Origin: DASCNA01 sp036011305
GTDB taxonomy: Bacteria > Verrucomicrobiota > Lentisphaeria > Victivallales > GWF2-38-69
Assembly: GCA_036011305.1 (NCBI GenBank)
Contig: DASCNA010000095.1
Coordinates: forward strand, 46,558 to 110,557
Reading direction: 5' to 3'
DNA length: 64,000 nucleotides
The notes under the pieces are model-generated. The model worked only from the letters and a program-made list of their open reading frames with translations. It made no database searches and was not told where the DNA came from. Below are positions 9,066 to 18,246 of the stretch, in pieces. The translations under genes and the position numbers were made by a program. How positions within the stretch are numbered: position 1 is the first letter of the stretch; the number at the start of each line of letters is the position of its first letter.

Positions 9066-9343
9066 AAATATATAAATTCTATAAATTCAGTTTAATTACT
9101 ATCTTGCGAATTATTTTGATAAGTTATTCATTAAATAAAAATTTTATTGCTTTTGCACTGTTGCGTTTATCAATTAACACTATTAATACAACGCATTATG
9201 TTAAAAATACAACACCAAAATGTTAGATTGCTGAAATAATCTATAATTTATTTTGAGTTTATCTTTATTTGATTTTTATTATAAATCATATTTAGAATAG
9301 TGAAATTTAAAAACAAACATCAAAAAAGGGGTAAATCGGGATA

Positions 9344-10894
9344 ATGAATACAGAAAAGGCTATTTCTGAGCTTATTCAGAAAAAAGAAAAAGCTCTCCTG
9401 GGTGGTGGTTTAAAAAAAATCCAACAACAGCATAAACAGGGAAAATTAACTGCAAGGGAAAGGATTGATTATCTTTTAGATACAGGAAGTTTTGAAGAAT
9501 TTGATTTGCTGAAAGAGCATCGTTGTTCTAAGTTTGGAATGGAAAAAATACAACACCCTTCTGACGGTGTAATTACAGGTTACGGAACAATTGACAAAAT
9601 GCCTGTTTATATTTTTGCTCAGGATTTTACTGTTTTTGGTGGCTCACTTTCAGAAACCTATGCGGAAAAAATTATAAAAATAATGGATCTTGCAGTTAAA
9701 TCAGGTGTTCCTATTATCGGTCTGAACGACTCAGGCGGTGCTAGAATTCAGGAAGGAATAGAAAGCTTGGCTGGGTATGGAGAAATTTTTCATAGAAATG
9801 TAAAATGTTCCGGAGTTATACCTCAAATTTCGGCTATTCTAGGCCCATGTGCAGGAGGAGCAGTTTATTCTCCAGCAATTACAGACTTTAATATTATGGT
9901 AAGAAACACTTCTTCTATGTTTGTTACAGGGCCAAAAGTTGTAAAAGCTGTAACAAATGAAGACGTTGATATAGAAACCCTCGGTGGAGCTGAAATAAAT
10001 AATTCTAAAAGCGGTAATGCCCATTTTGCTGTGGATACGGAACACGAAGCTTTGAAAACTGTAAAAAAGCTTATCACTTATTTGCCGCCAAGTTATAAAC
10101 ATGGTCAGGTTGTTTCACACTGTTCAGATCCTATGTTAAGAGAAGAGGATTCCTTAAATAAAATCATTCCTGAGAACTCTAATCAGCCATATGATATGAA
10201 ACAGATTATATCAGCAGTAGTTGACGATGAGAAATTTTTGGAAGTTCACCAGTCGTTTGCTATGAATATAATTGTAGCTTTTGCTAAACTAAATGGAAGA
10301 ACTATCGGTATTGTTGCAAATCAGCCTAATTATCTTGCAGGAGTTCTCGACTGTAACTCTTCAAGAAAAGCTGCCAGATTTGTAAGATATTGCGATTCTT
10401 TTAATATCCCTATTTTAACTTTTATTGATGTCCCAGGATTCCTTCCCGGAACAGATCAGGAATACGGTGGAATCATTACCCATGGTTCTAAACTGCTTTT
10501 TGCTTATTCAGAAGCCACTGTTCCTAAAGTGTCTGTTATTACAAGAAAAGCTTATGGCGGTGCTTATGACGTGATGAGTTCAAAACATATTGGCGGTGAT
10601 ATAAATTACGCATGGCCGACAGCGGAAATAGCAGTGATGGGTGCTGAAGGGGCTGCTGAAATTATTTTCAAAAAAGATTTAAAAGATTCTGATAATCCTG
10701 AAGAGCTTTTAAAAGAAAAGATTTCATATTATAAAAAAGAATTTGCCAATCCGTATCAGGCTGCTAAAAGAGGTTATATCGATGATATAATTATTCCATC
10801 AAAAACAAGAGGAAAATTAATCAGAGCTTTTGAAATACTGTCACATAAAGAAGAACAGGCTCCTGAAAGAAAACATAGTAATATTCCGTTGTAA
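9344..10894 (+). CDS. Carboxyltransferase subunit, 12S/PccB/MmdA family
   Basis: A 516-residue acyl-CoA carboxyltransferase of the crotonase fold, of normal length for PccB, MmdA and transcarboxylase 12S. Motifs include GKLTARERIDYLLD at the start, FGGSLSETYAEKI, the acyl-CoA oxyanion region LNDSGGARIQEG, GPCAGGAVYSPA, and in the second half GIVANQP, VPGFLPG and RKAYGGAYDVMSSKHI. It should transfer a carboxyl group between biotin and an acyl-CoA such as propionyl-CoA/methylmalonyl-CoA. The next gene, 40 bases on, carries the biotin domain. No biotin carboxylase or membrane decarboxylase subunit is nearby, so the 12S subunit of a methylmalonyl-CoA:pyruvate transcarboxylase is the best reading. 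A stand-alone decarboxylase or carboxylase subunit with distant partners remains possible. Confidence 0.88.
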   Translation: MNTEKAISELIQKKEKALLGGGLKKIQQQHKQGKLTARERIDYLLDTGSFEEFDLLKEHRCSKFGMEKIQHPSDGVITGYGTIDKMPVYIFAQDFTVFGGSLSETYAEKIIKIMDLAVKSGVPIIGLNDSGGARIQEGIESLAGYGEIFHRNVKCSGVIPQISAILGPCAGGAVYSPAITDFNIMVRNTSSMFVTGPKVVKAVTNEDVDIETLGGAEINNSKSGNAHFAVDTEHEALKTVKKLITYLPPSYKHGQVVSHCSDPMLREEDSLNKIIPENSNQPYDMKQIISAVVDDEKFLEVHQSFAMNIIVAFAKLNGRTIGIVANQPNYLAGVLDCNSSRKAARFVRYCDSFNIPILTFIDVPGFLPGTDQEYGGIITHGSKLLFAYSEATVPKVSVITRKAYGGAYDVMSSKHIGGDINYAWPTAEIAVMGAEGAAEIIFKKDLKDSDNPEELLKEKISYYKKEFANPYQAAKRGYIDDIIIPSKTRGKLIRAFEILSHKEEQAPERKHSNIPL

Positions 10895-10934
10895 TTGAGT
10901 ATCCTTAAAATCATAAGATAAATTAGGTGAAGAA

Positions 10935-12761
10935 ATGAAAAAGATAAAATTTATGGATACATCATTTCGTGACGGTTTTCAGTCATGTTTTGGAGCAAGA
11001 ATTAAAACAGAAGATTTTTTACCGGCACTTAAAGTCGCAGTAGATTCAGGAACTGTAAATTTTGAAATTGGTGGTGGTGCAAGATTTCAAAGTCTCTATT
11101 TCTATTGTCAGGAAGATGCTTTTGACATGATGGATAAATGCCGCGAAGTTGTAGGAAGTGATATCAATCTTCAAACTCTGGCAAGAGGAGCTAATGTTGT
11201 CGGACTTGTTTCCCAGTCAAGAGATATTATTGAACTTCATGCTAAGATGTTTAAAAAACACGGTGTGGATACAATAAGAAATTTTGATGCTCTTAATGAT
11301 GTTAGAAACCTTAAATATTCAGGACATAAAATAAGTGAGAACGGTCTAAAGCATCAGATTACAATAACTCTGATGGGATTGCCTCCTGGTATTGGAAAAG
11401 TATATGAGCATTCTCCTGAATATTATGTTGAAACTTTTAAGAAAATTCTAAAAGCAAATATACCTTTCGATAGCTTATGTCTAAAAGATGCTTCCGGTAC
11501 TACATGTCCACAGATTGTCTATAAAACAGCAAAAGGGATAAAAAAACTTTTACCTGAAGGAGTGGAGCTTCAGTTTCATACACACGATACAGCCGGAATG
11601 GCTATTGCCTGTAATATGGCGGCTATTGAAGGCGGAGCAGATATTATTGACCTGGCAATGCAGCCGTGCAGCGGGGGGACAGGTCAGGCAGATATACTTG
11701 GAATGTGGCATAAATTAAAAGATACTGATTATACACTTGACATTGATTATTTAAAAATCATGCAGGCAGAAGAAGCATTTATAGAACATATGGATAAATA
11801 TTTTCTTCCTCCTGAAGCCAGAGAAATAAATCCTTTTATAATTTTTTCTCCAATGCCGGGAGGTGCATTAACTGCCAATACACAGATGATGCGTGACAAT
11901 AACTGTCTTAATTTATTTCCAAAGGTTATAAAAGAGATGCAGGAAGTAGTTGAACGCGGCGGTTTCGGAACTTCTGTTACCCCTGTTTCCCAGTTTTATT
12001 TTCAGCAGGCTTTTTCTAATGTGACACAGGGTAAATGGGCAAATATTACAGAACCTTATGGCAAAATGGTGTTGGGCTATTTTGGTCAGACTCCAGCTGA
12101 ACCAGATCCTGAAATAGTGAAAATGGCATCTGAACAGTTGAACTTACCTCCTACAAAAGAGGATGTTCATGATCTTAATGACAAAAATCCGAAACTTGGC
12201 ATAGAATATGCAAGAAAACAGCTTTTGAAAAACAATCTTCCTGTAACAGATGAAAATATTTTTATTGCTGCAGCATGTGAAATCAAAGGAATTGATTTTC
12301 TAAAAGGTGATAAACCCATGGGGATTAGATACAAAAAAGATGTTGTTGAGAGAGCTTCTCTGAGAGCACAAGAAGAGGAAGATAAAAAGAAAAAAGAAGA
12401 TGAAATATATTATAATGTTACTATTGAAGGTAAAACAAAAAAATATGTTCAGATTCTATCCGGATTAGCCAGTGATGCTCAGTATCCTATTAAATTAATT
12501 CATGAAAAAGTAACCGGTACCAGTGGAAAATCAGGTTATGAAGTCAGATCTCCAATGCCGGGGTCTGTTTTCAAAGTTCTTGTTACAGAAGGGCAGATTG
12601 TGGAACGCGGTGAAACTGTAATTATTCTTGAAGCTATGAAAATGGAATCAAAAATTGTAGCTGAAAAGCCCGGAAAAGTGATTGAGATACTTATTGAAAA
12701 AGGGCAGACAGTTGAGTCTAACGAATTAATGCTTCTTCTCCAAAAAATAGAAGATAAGTAA
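10935..12761 (+). CDS. 5S-like carboxyltransferase fused to biotin carrier domain
   Basis: A 608-residue protein. Residues 1 to about 300 form the DRE-TIM-type carboxyltransferase barrel (MDTSFRDGFQSCFGAR, LKDASGTT with the likely carbamylated Lys, metal-binding FHTHDT, PCSGGTGQ). This is followed by the conserved helical carboxylase domain (PFSPMPGGALTANTQMMRD is replaced here by FSPMPGGALTANTQ) and a charged linker near 470-485. The end is a biotinyl domain with EAMKMES, biotin-accepting Lys about 569. This is the architecture of oxaloacetate decarboxylase alpha, pyruvate carboxylase subunit B, and transcarboxylase 5S plus 1.3S. With the 12S-like gene immediately upstream it probably moves carboxyl groups between oxaloacetate/pyruvate and acyl-CoA. 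The FRDGFQS start differs from the commoner LRDAHQS. Confidence 0.88.
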   Translation: MKKIKFMDTSFRDGFQSCFGARIKTEDFLPALKVAVDSGTVNFEIGGGARFQSLYFYCQEDAFDMMDKCREVVGSDINLQTLARGANVVGLVSQSRDIIELHAKMFKKHGVDTIRNFDALNDVRNLKYSGHKISENGLKHQITITLMGLPPGIGKVYEHSPEYYVETFKKILKANIPFDSLCLKDASGTTCPQIVYKTAKGIKKLLPEGVELQFHTHDTAGMAIACNMAAIEGGADIIDLAMQPCSGGTGQADILGMWHKLKDTDYTLDIDYLKIMQAEEAFIEHMDKYFLPPEAREINPFIIFSPMPGGALTANTQMMRDNNCLNLFPKVIKEMQEVVERGGFGTSVTPVSQFYFQQAFSNVTQGKWANITEPYGKMVLGYFGQTPAEPDPEIVKMASEQLNLPPTKEDVHDLNDKNPKLGIEYARKQLLKNNLPVTDENIFIAAACEIKGIDFLKGDKPMGIRYKKDVVERASLRAQEEEDKKKKEDEIYYNVTIEGKTKKYVQILSGLASDAQYPIKLIHEKVTGTSGKSGYEVRSPMPGSVFKVLVTEGQIVERGETVIILEAMKMESKIVAEKPGKVIEILIEKGQTVESNELMLLLQKIEDK

Positions 12762-12783
12762 AAACAGACATAATTGTAACATT

Positions 12784-12825
12784 AGCTTATTACTCTGGTA
12801 ATCCAGAGTAATAAGCTTTTTATTT
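12784..12825 (+). terminator. Strong rho-independent terminator after the transcarboxylase operon
   Basis: A perfect 15-bp stem (12784-12798 with 12803-12817), four-base loop TAAT, followed by TTTTTATTT-like sequence. It lies 23 bases after the stop of the biotin-carrying subunit and marks the end of the two-gene operon. Confidence 0.92.
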
Positions 12826-12950
12826 ATCTACTTATACAAAGGACTTAGAAAGTATGATCTTAAAATAATATTCTTAAGTATTTTAACAATTTTTATACTA
12901 AAATAGTATTTATATTTAAAGTGTAGGTTTTTAATTTAATAGGTTGTATT

Positions 12951-13964
12951 ATGAGTTTTATTTTAGGGATTTTAGCTGTAATTTTTGCGGGAGTTCTTGA
13001 TGGTTCTTATGCTATACCGATTAAATACATGAGAAATATAGAAGAAGATAAAATATGGTTTTATTTTTCATGGTGGGCATTTTTGATTATACCTATAATA
13101 ACACTTCTGCTTATCGATATTCATGTATTCAATTATATCAGTAAAATCAAAATACTCTATATTATCATTCCTTTCATCATCGGTATGCTTTGGGGGATTG
13201 GAATGATATGTGTCAGCCTGGCATTTAAAATGATAGGCATAGGTGTTAATTTCGCTGTTCATATCGGAATAGGAACAGCAGGGGGTGTTCTTTTTCCACT
13301 AGTTTTTATTCATTACCGTAAAATTAATACAACGTTTGGATACCTTGTATTAATTGGTGTCCTTTTATTCATCTTCGGCGTTATATTTGCAGGAAGAGCA
13401 GCTGAAGTCAGAGATAAGGAATTAAAAGAATCTGAGAATAAATCAACTCATTATCTGCTTGGAATAATATTATCTGTAATTGGAGGGGTGGCATCTTCAA
13501 TTCAGGGGTTTTCATATATGTATTCCATAGTGGGAATAAGAAACCAAGGTTTGATAAACAGTAGTAATCAACTTTTCTTAGCCCTGCTTCCATGGATTAT
13601 AATTTCAATCGGTGCTTTTATCCCTTTTACTGTTTTTTTCTATATCAAAGGACGTAAAAAAAATCTGAATTTTAAAATCAGTAAGATTTCTATTTTTAAT
13701 CATATATCAATAATGATAATGGGACTATTCTTTTTTGAATGTCTTTTTCTGTATACAAAATCATCTCTCGATTTTGGAAAATTAGGTACAATTATAGCTT
13801 GGCCGCTGTTTATGTCATTTATTGTACTTTCTTCAAATATCTGGGGTTTTATATTTAAAGAGTGGCAAAAAGCTGATAAGAAAGCCTGCAGGCTTATCTG
13901 GTTATCTGTATGTGTACTGATAATGGCTGTTATTGTTGTTTCTATTTCCACTAATTATCAATGA
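12951..13964 (+). CDS. RhaT-like sugar:proton symporter
   Basis: A 337-residue membrane protein with about ten hydrophobic segments, resembling the L-rhamnose:H+ symporter RhaT of the drug/metabolite transporter superfamily. Characteristic stretches are GSYAIPIKYM (family: small-residue start with P-K), WGIGMICVSLAFKMIGIG, and GGVASSIQGFSYMYS. The second half has WII...GAFIPFTVFFY and a late SSNIWGFIFKEWQKADKKA like the RhaT end. The substrate may be rhamnose or another deoxysugar or a sugar breakdown product; no catabolic genes for rhamnose adjoin it. It stands alone between two terminators and ends in TGA. Confidence 0.75.
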   Translation: MSFILGILAVIFAGVLDGSYAIPIKYMRNIEEDKIWFYFSWWAFLIIPIITLLLIDIHVFNYISKIKILYIIIPFIIGMLWGIGMICVSLAFKMIGIGVNFAVHIGIGTAGGVLFPLVFIHYRKINTTFGYLVLIGVLLFIFGVIFAGRAAEVRDKELKESENKSTHYLLGIILSVIGGVASSIQGFSYMYSIVGIRNQGLINSSNQLFLALLPWIIISIGAFIPFTVFFYIKGRKKNLNFKISKISIFNHISIMIMGLFFFECLFLYTKSSLDFGKLGTIIAWPLFMSFIVLSSNIWGFIFKEWQKADKKACRLIWLSVCVLIMAVIVVSISTNYQ

Positions 13965-13971
13965 TATAATT

Positions 13972-14026
13972 CATTCTTAATCAAAAATATCAAAAGATAT
14001 ATTTTGAGAATGTTTGTTTTTAATTT
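13972..14026 (+). terminator. Terminator after the RhaT-like gene
   Basis: An imperfect hairpin pairs CATTCT at 13972-13977 with AGAATG at 14007-14012, with a further inner stem of TCAAAA/TTTTGA and TATC/GATA around a short A loop. It is followed by TTTGTTTTTAATTTT. It begins eight bases after the RhaT-like stop. Confidence 0.65.
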
Positions 14027-14122
14027 TATATAAAATTAAAACAACTTGTAAAAATTAATATAATTAAATATATTCAGTAATTTAGGGACAAATATTAATA
14101 CCTCTGAAGGGAGAGATTAATT

Positions 14123-14782
14123 ATGGTGGACGTACTTGCAATAACAGCACATCCTGATGATTTAGAGGCAGGAGCTGCAGGGTTTATGCTTAAAGCTAAA
14201 TCAAAAGGCTTAAAAACCGGTTTGATTATACTTACCAAAGGGGAAGCTGGAAAAGATGGTAATGCAGCTATTAGAGAGATAGAAGCAAAAAAAGCTGCAG
14301 ATATTCTGAAAATAGATGAACTAACACATCTGGATTTTCCTGATGCAGGTATTCAGAATAACAAAGAAACTCTGGATATCATTGTTCCCTTAATAAGAAA
14401 AGCTTCACCTGATATAATTTTGACTATCCATGCAGATGACTATCATCCTGATCACTGTGCCGTATCAAAATTAGTTGATAAGGCTGTATTTGTTGCAGGT
14501 CTTAGAGGTAACTCAGAGGATGATTCCACATGGCATCCAAAAAATACTTTTTATTTCTGTATAAATTCCAAATATTTTAATAAAAAACCAGATTTTATTT
14601 TAGATATTTCAGATGTTTGGGAAACTAAAAAGAAAGCTGTTTTAGCACATGCATCACAACCAATTATTGAAATGATTGAAAATCAAAGCAGGTTTTTTGG
14701 TATGATTCATGATATAAAATACGGTGAAGGATTTTTTTCAAAATATCCGTTTCTTATGAATGATATAAGTTGCCTGTTTTAA
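14123..14782 (+). CDS. PIG-L/LmbE-family deacetylase
   Basis: A 219-residue zinc-dependent N-acetylglucosamine-type deacetylase of the LmbE/PIG-L family. The metal motif AHPDD is at residues 8-12, the second metal His is in HPDH (YHPDHCAVSKLVD), and the family's GEAG and DFPDAG segments are present. Size is normal. GGGAG precedes the start. Only 43 bases separate it from the sugar-binding lipoprotein, so it is probably the first gene of the importer operon 14123-17862 and may deacetylate an imported amino-sugar conjugate. The family also includes bacillithiol enzyme BshB and Cys-conjugate amidases; the sequence does not fix the substrate. Confidence 0.85.
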   Translation: MVDVLAITAHPDDLEAGAAGFMLKAKSKGLKTGLIILTKGEAGKDGNAAIREIEAKKAADILKIDELTHLDFPDAGIQNNKETLDIIVPLIRKASPDIILTIHADDYHPDHCAVSKLVDKAVFVAGLRGNSEDDSTWHPKNTFYFCINSKYFNKKPDFILDISDVWETKKKAVLAHASQPIIEMIENQSRFFGMIHDIKYGEGFFSKYPFLMNDISCLF

Positions 14783-14825
14783 GTAAACATAGAATAATAA
14801 TAAATAGTAAGTATAAGATTTTATT

Positions 14826-16115
14826 GTGGCGGGAGCTAATAAAAAAACATGTATATATAGCATAATGCTTATAGTATTTATGTTTGTACTTCCTTTTCTT
14901 ATTTCCGGCTGTGGAAAAACTGAACATAAGTCAGGTATTGCTTATCTTAAAATGTCATACTGGGATGAAAACCAGAAAACTTCTATTGAAAGCCTTATAA
15001 AAGTTTTCGAGAAGAACCATCCTGATATTAAGGTAAAACCTGAACTGATTCCATGGAATCAGTACTGGATTAAATTAGATGCAGCCGCATCTGCACATGA
15101 ACCCCCGGATGTTTTCTGGATGAATGTATACCTGCCTAAATATGTCAGGGCAGGTGTAATTATTCCATTTAATAAATTTATTAAAAAAGATCATTTGAAT
15201 CTTAATAATTATTTTAAAACAAGTATCAAACTTTTCTCCTATAGGGGGAAGCTATATGCAATGCCTGTGCAGACAGATTGTATTACAGTTTATTATAACA
15301 AAGCTATTTTTAATAAATATCATGTTAAATATCCTGAAAACGGATGGACCTGGAATGATATGATAAAAACCGGTCTTCTCTTGAAAAAAAGGATAAACCA
15401 GGCAGGTGTAAAGGGTGTTTATCCTCTTGCTATGGAGTTAGACCCACAACCGTCATACTTTAATCTTATATATCAGGAGGGAGGACGTATTCTTTCTCCT
15501 AACGGAAGGAAATCTGAATACGATACTCCACAGGTGATAGCTGCTTATAAAAAGATAATCTACTTAATGCATTCGGGTATAATGCCAAGTTTCAATATTT
15601 TATCTGACACAAAAGGTTCTGAAATGTTTATGTCACAAAAAGCAGCTATGCTTTATATGGGAACATGGATGGCAAAAGTATTTGACAATACCAGTTTTGC
15701 TAAAAATATAGGTGTAGTGGTTATGCCTAAAATAAAAAACAATATAACTATGCAGAGCGGTGTTGGTTATTCTGTTTCAGCTTACACAAAGTACCCGGAA
15801 GCAGCATGGAAACTTGTTAAGTTCCTGTCCGGCCCTGAGGGCAGCAGAGTTTTTGCAGAATCGGGTTCCAATATACCTGCCTACAAGAAAGCTAAAAAAT
15901 ATTATATAAAGAGTTTGAAACATATTAATGCAAATGTTTTTTATGATGCATTGAAGCACTCTGTTCCTTTTCCTACTTCGCCCACTATCTCAACGTGGTT
16001 CGGCTTGATAAGAGAATATGAGCCTGACATATATAGTGGGAAAATACCGGTAGCTACTTCAGTTAAGGAAATTGCTGTACAGATGAATATTATTTTAAGC
16101 AGAGTTAAAGACTAA
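14826..16115 (+). CDS. ABC sugar-binding lipoprotein
   Basis: A 429-residue extracellular solute-binding protein (family 1, MalE/UgpB type). The signal peptide has a basic start, a hydrophobic core and a lipobox ending LISGCG, so it should be a lipoprotein anchored at the Cys. The mature part has the usual W-D-----S/T-E-L--FEKNHPDIKV start and the LGTWMA-like and AAWKLVKFLSGPEGSR segments. The start is a GTG at 14826. The next ATG in frame (14865) would remove the positively charged signal-peptide region, so GTG is preferred although the ribosome site is poor. Followed two bases later by its permease. Confidence 0.88.
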   Translation: MAGANKKTCIYSIMLIVFMFVLPFLISGCGKTEHKSGIAYLKMSYWDENQKTSIESLIKVFEKNHPDIKVKPELIPWNQYWIKLDAAASAHEPPDVFWMNVYLPKYVRAGVIIPFNKFIKKDHLNLNNYFKTSIKLFSYRGKLYAMPVQTDCITVYYNKAIFNKYHVKYPENGWTWNDMIKTGLLLKKRINQAGVKGVYPLAMELDPQPSYFNLIYQEGGRILSPNGRKSEYDTPQVIAAYKKIIYLMHSGIMPSFNILSDTKGSEMFMSQKAAMLYMGTWMAKVFDNTSFAKNIGVVVMPKIKNNITMQSGVGYSVSAYTKYPEAAWKLVKFLSGPEGSRVFAESGSNIPAYKKAKKYYIKSLKHINANVFYDALKHSVPFPTSPTISTWFGLIREYEPDIYSGKIPVATSVKEIAVQMNIILSRVKD

Positions 16116-16117
16116 TT

Positions 16118-17023
16118 ATGATGACTAAGAAAAGAATATTGACAGGTAAAAAACTTAATGAAATTAAATGGGCATGTATATTTTTGGCTCCAATGTTTAT
16201 CGGTTTGTTTGTTTTCTATATTTATTCTTTTGGAATGAATATTTTCTACAGTTTTACAAATCTTGATTCATTAGGCAGTTTTTCCTGGATTGGATTGGAT
16301 AATTATGTAAGAATGTTTCAGGATAGATATTTTTATGAAGCCTTATTCAATACGTTTAAATATGTAATAATAGCTGTTCCTTCAATCGTTATTTTATCTA
16401 CTTTGATTGCTGTACTTCTGAACCAGAAAATTAAATTTAAAGGTATTTACAGGACACTTATTTTTATACCTGCAATAACAATGCCTGCAGCAATAGGACT
16501 GTTATGGAGATGGCTTTATAACTACCAGTACGGTGTAATTAACATTATATTAGCAAAATTCGGTATTCAGCATGTCGCATGGCTTTCTGATGGCAGCCTG
16601 GTAATAGTCTCAGTTTCTGTTGTTATTGTATGGAGCATGGTGAGTTATCTGATGATAATAGTACTTGCCGGGCTGCAGGATATACCGAAAGTATATTATG
16701 AAGCAGCTATCATTGACGGGGCAGGGCCGTTTAAAACATTTTTCTGCATTACTCTACCCTTGCTTACTCCTACTCTGTTTTTTGTTACAGTCATTACTGT
16801 TATTAATATTTTTCAGGTTTTTGATTTCATTCTTTTAATGATACCTCAGGGTAGTGCTGGTCTGCATTCTGCAATGTCTCTTGTTTACTATTTTTATAAC
16901 CAGTCATTTGTACTTTTTGATAAGGGATATGGTGCTGCTATTACCATAGTACTGTTTTTTATCATTCTTATTATAACGTTGATACAGCTTAAACTTCAGA
17001 AAAAATGGGTCCATTATAATTAA
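16118..17023 (+). CDS. ABC sugar permease, MalF/UgpA type
   Basis: A 301-residue inner-membrane permease with six predicted helices and the ABC importer EAA loop (YYEAAIIDGAGPFKTFFCITLPLL). It begins two bases after the binding-protein stop, with two ATG codons close together (16118 and 16121). Together with the next permease it forms the channel for the sugar bound by the 14826 lipoprotein. No ATPase is encoded in this operon, so a shared MsmX/UgpC-type ATPase elsewhere is expected, as is common for this family. Confidence 0.9.
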   Translation: MMTKKRILTGKKLNEIKWACIFLAPMFIGLFVFYIYSFGMNIFYSFTNLDSLGSFSWIGLDNYVRMFQDRYFYEALFNTFKYVIIAVPSIVILSTLIAVLLNQKIKFKGIYRTLIFIPAITMPAAIGLLWRWLYNYQYGVINIILAKFGIQHVAWLSDGSLVIVSVSVVIVWSMVSYLMIIVLAGLQDIPKVYYEAAIIDGAGPFKTFFCITLPLLTPTLFFVTVITVINIFQVFDFILLMIPQGSAGLHSAMSLVYYFYNQSFVLFDKGYGAAITIVLFFIILIITLIQLKLQKKWVHYN

Positions 17024-17043
17024 TTCAGGTGGAATATAATACG

Positions 17044-17862
17044 ATGAAGAACAATAAAAAATATTTAATACATATAATAATTATTTTTATAATTATACTT
17101 ACTATTTGCCCATTTTTGTGGATGATTCTGACTTCTTTAAAAACCTTTCAGGAGAGTATTCAGATACCTCCGGATATTTTTCCTAAGATATTTCAGTGGC
17201 ATAATTACTCAACTGTCTTTAAACAGTTTCCGTTCCTGGCATTTTATTTTAATACTTTTGCTTCAGTTATTGGTGTTGTAATAGGACAGGTGATAGTAAG
17301 TTCAATGGCGGCATATGCTTTTGCAAAAATAGAATTCCCGGGAAGGGATGTACTATTTGTAATAATGCTGGCCCTATTAATGATTCCGAGTCAGGTATTT
17401 ATAATTCCACAGTTTCAGATAATGGTGAAACTGCATTTAACAGATACTGTGATTGCTCTGATACTGCCTGGAATATTCAACGTATTCGGTACTTTTTTAT
17501 TAAGACAGTTTTTTATGTCAATCCCCAAAGAATTAACTGAAGCTGCACTAATTGATGGATGTAATCATTTTCAGATTTATTATAAAGTAATGCTTCCTCT
17601 TGTTAAGCCTGCTCTGATTGCGTTGTCTATATTGACTGCCATGTGGACATGGCAATCTCTTCTATGGCCCTTGATTGTGAATAGTTCATTAAACAAGGAA
17701 ACACTATCTGCAGGTCTGGCCTTGCTGATAGGTCAGCATAATACTGTATATCCTCTTGTCATGGCTGCTGGCGTGTTGTCCATATGGCCTATGATTATAA
17801 TATTCTTTGTCTTTCAGAAAAAATTTATTGAAGGTATATCTATTTCAGGGAGTAAAGGATGA
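17044..17862 (+). CDS. ABC sugar permease, MalG/UgpE type
   Basis: An inner-membrane permease of about 272 residues with six helices and the EAA loop (ELTEAALIDGCNHFQIYYKVMLPL). A GTG at 17029 is in frame, but it is part of the sequence CAGGTGG that looks like the ribosome site for the ATG at 17044. The later start is therefore chosen. It pairs with the MalF-type permease just upstream and ends the operon with TGA. An ATPase is missing. Confidence 0.9.
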   Translation: MKNNKKYLIHIIIIFIIILTICPFLWMILTSLKTFQESIQIPPDIFPKIFQWHNYSTVFKQFPFLAFYFNTFASVIGVVIGQVIVSSMAAYAFAKIEFPGRDVLFVIMLALLMIPSQVFIIPQFQIMVKLHLTDTVIALILPGIFNVFGTFLLRQFFMSIPKELTEAALIDGCNHFQIYYKVMLPLVKPALIALSILTAMWTWQSLLWPLIVNSSLNKETLSAGLALLIGQHNTVYPLVMAAGVLSIWPMIIIFFVFQKKFIEGISISGSKG

Positions 17863-18246
17863 GTCAATATTTCTTGGATAATAATAATGACAAAGATAAA
17901 TATTGAATATAAGAATAATACAAGATACTAGAATCCAGGCAGGAGCAGTGTATTTTCAGCTTCTTACAAGATTTTCCATTGTTGTAAATATGATAATAAA
18001 GTAGAGTGTATGAGATATCTTTTCTTTTGAAAAGTAAGAGTTTAGCTTCTAAAAATTCGTATGTGTAAATTCTGAATAAGCAATTACATGAACTTTTGTC
18101 ACGTATATGGCAAGGAATGCAGGGTAATAGATAGTAAATACATATAATTCATTAAGATTAAACATCTAAATTGTTATATTTACCCCAATAGATTACATTA
18201 TACTGTAAGAGATTATTCATAATAAATAGTTTGATTGGAAAAAGTT
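17863..18246. other. Intergenic stretch without a supported gene
   Basis: About 380 bases between the permease and the SGNH hydrolase. Short reading frames are interrupted by many stops in all frames. One plus-strand piece around 17930-18000 would read IQAGAVYFQLL-like sequence, but it is too short to assign. No terminator with a U run was seen. Confidence 0.5.

Noticed and set aside
9066..9343. Operator pair for the HTH-PAS protein (TGCGTT and AACGCA)
   Set aside because: The arms are only 6 bases and 25 bases apart; no repeated, symmetric site was convincing.
17863..18246. Possible remnant of a gene reading IQAGAVYFQLL-like sequence in the gap
   Set aside because: Stops appear in every frame within about 35 codons and the fragment is too short to assign to any family.
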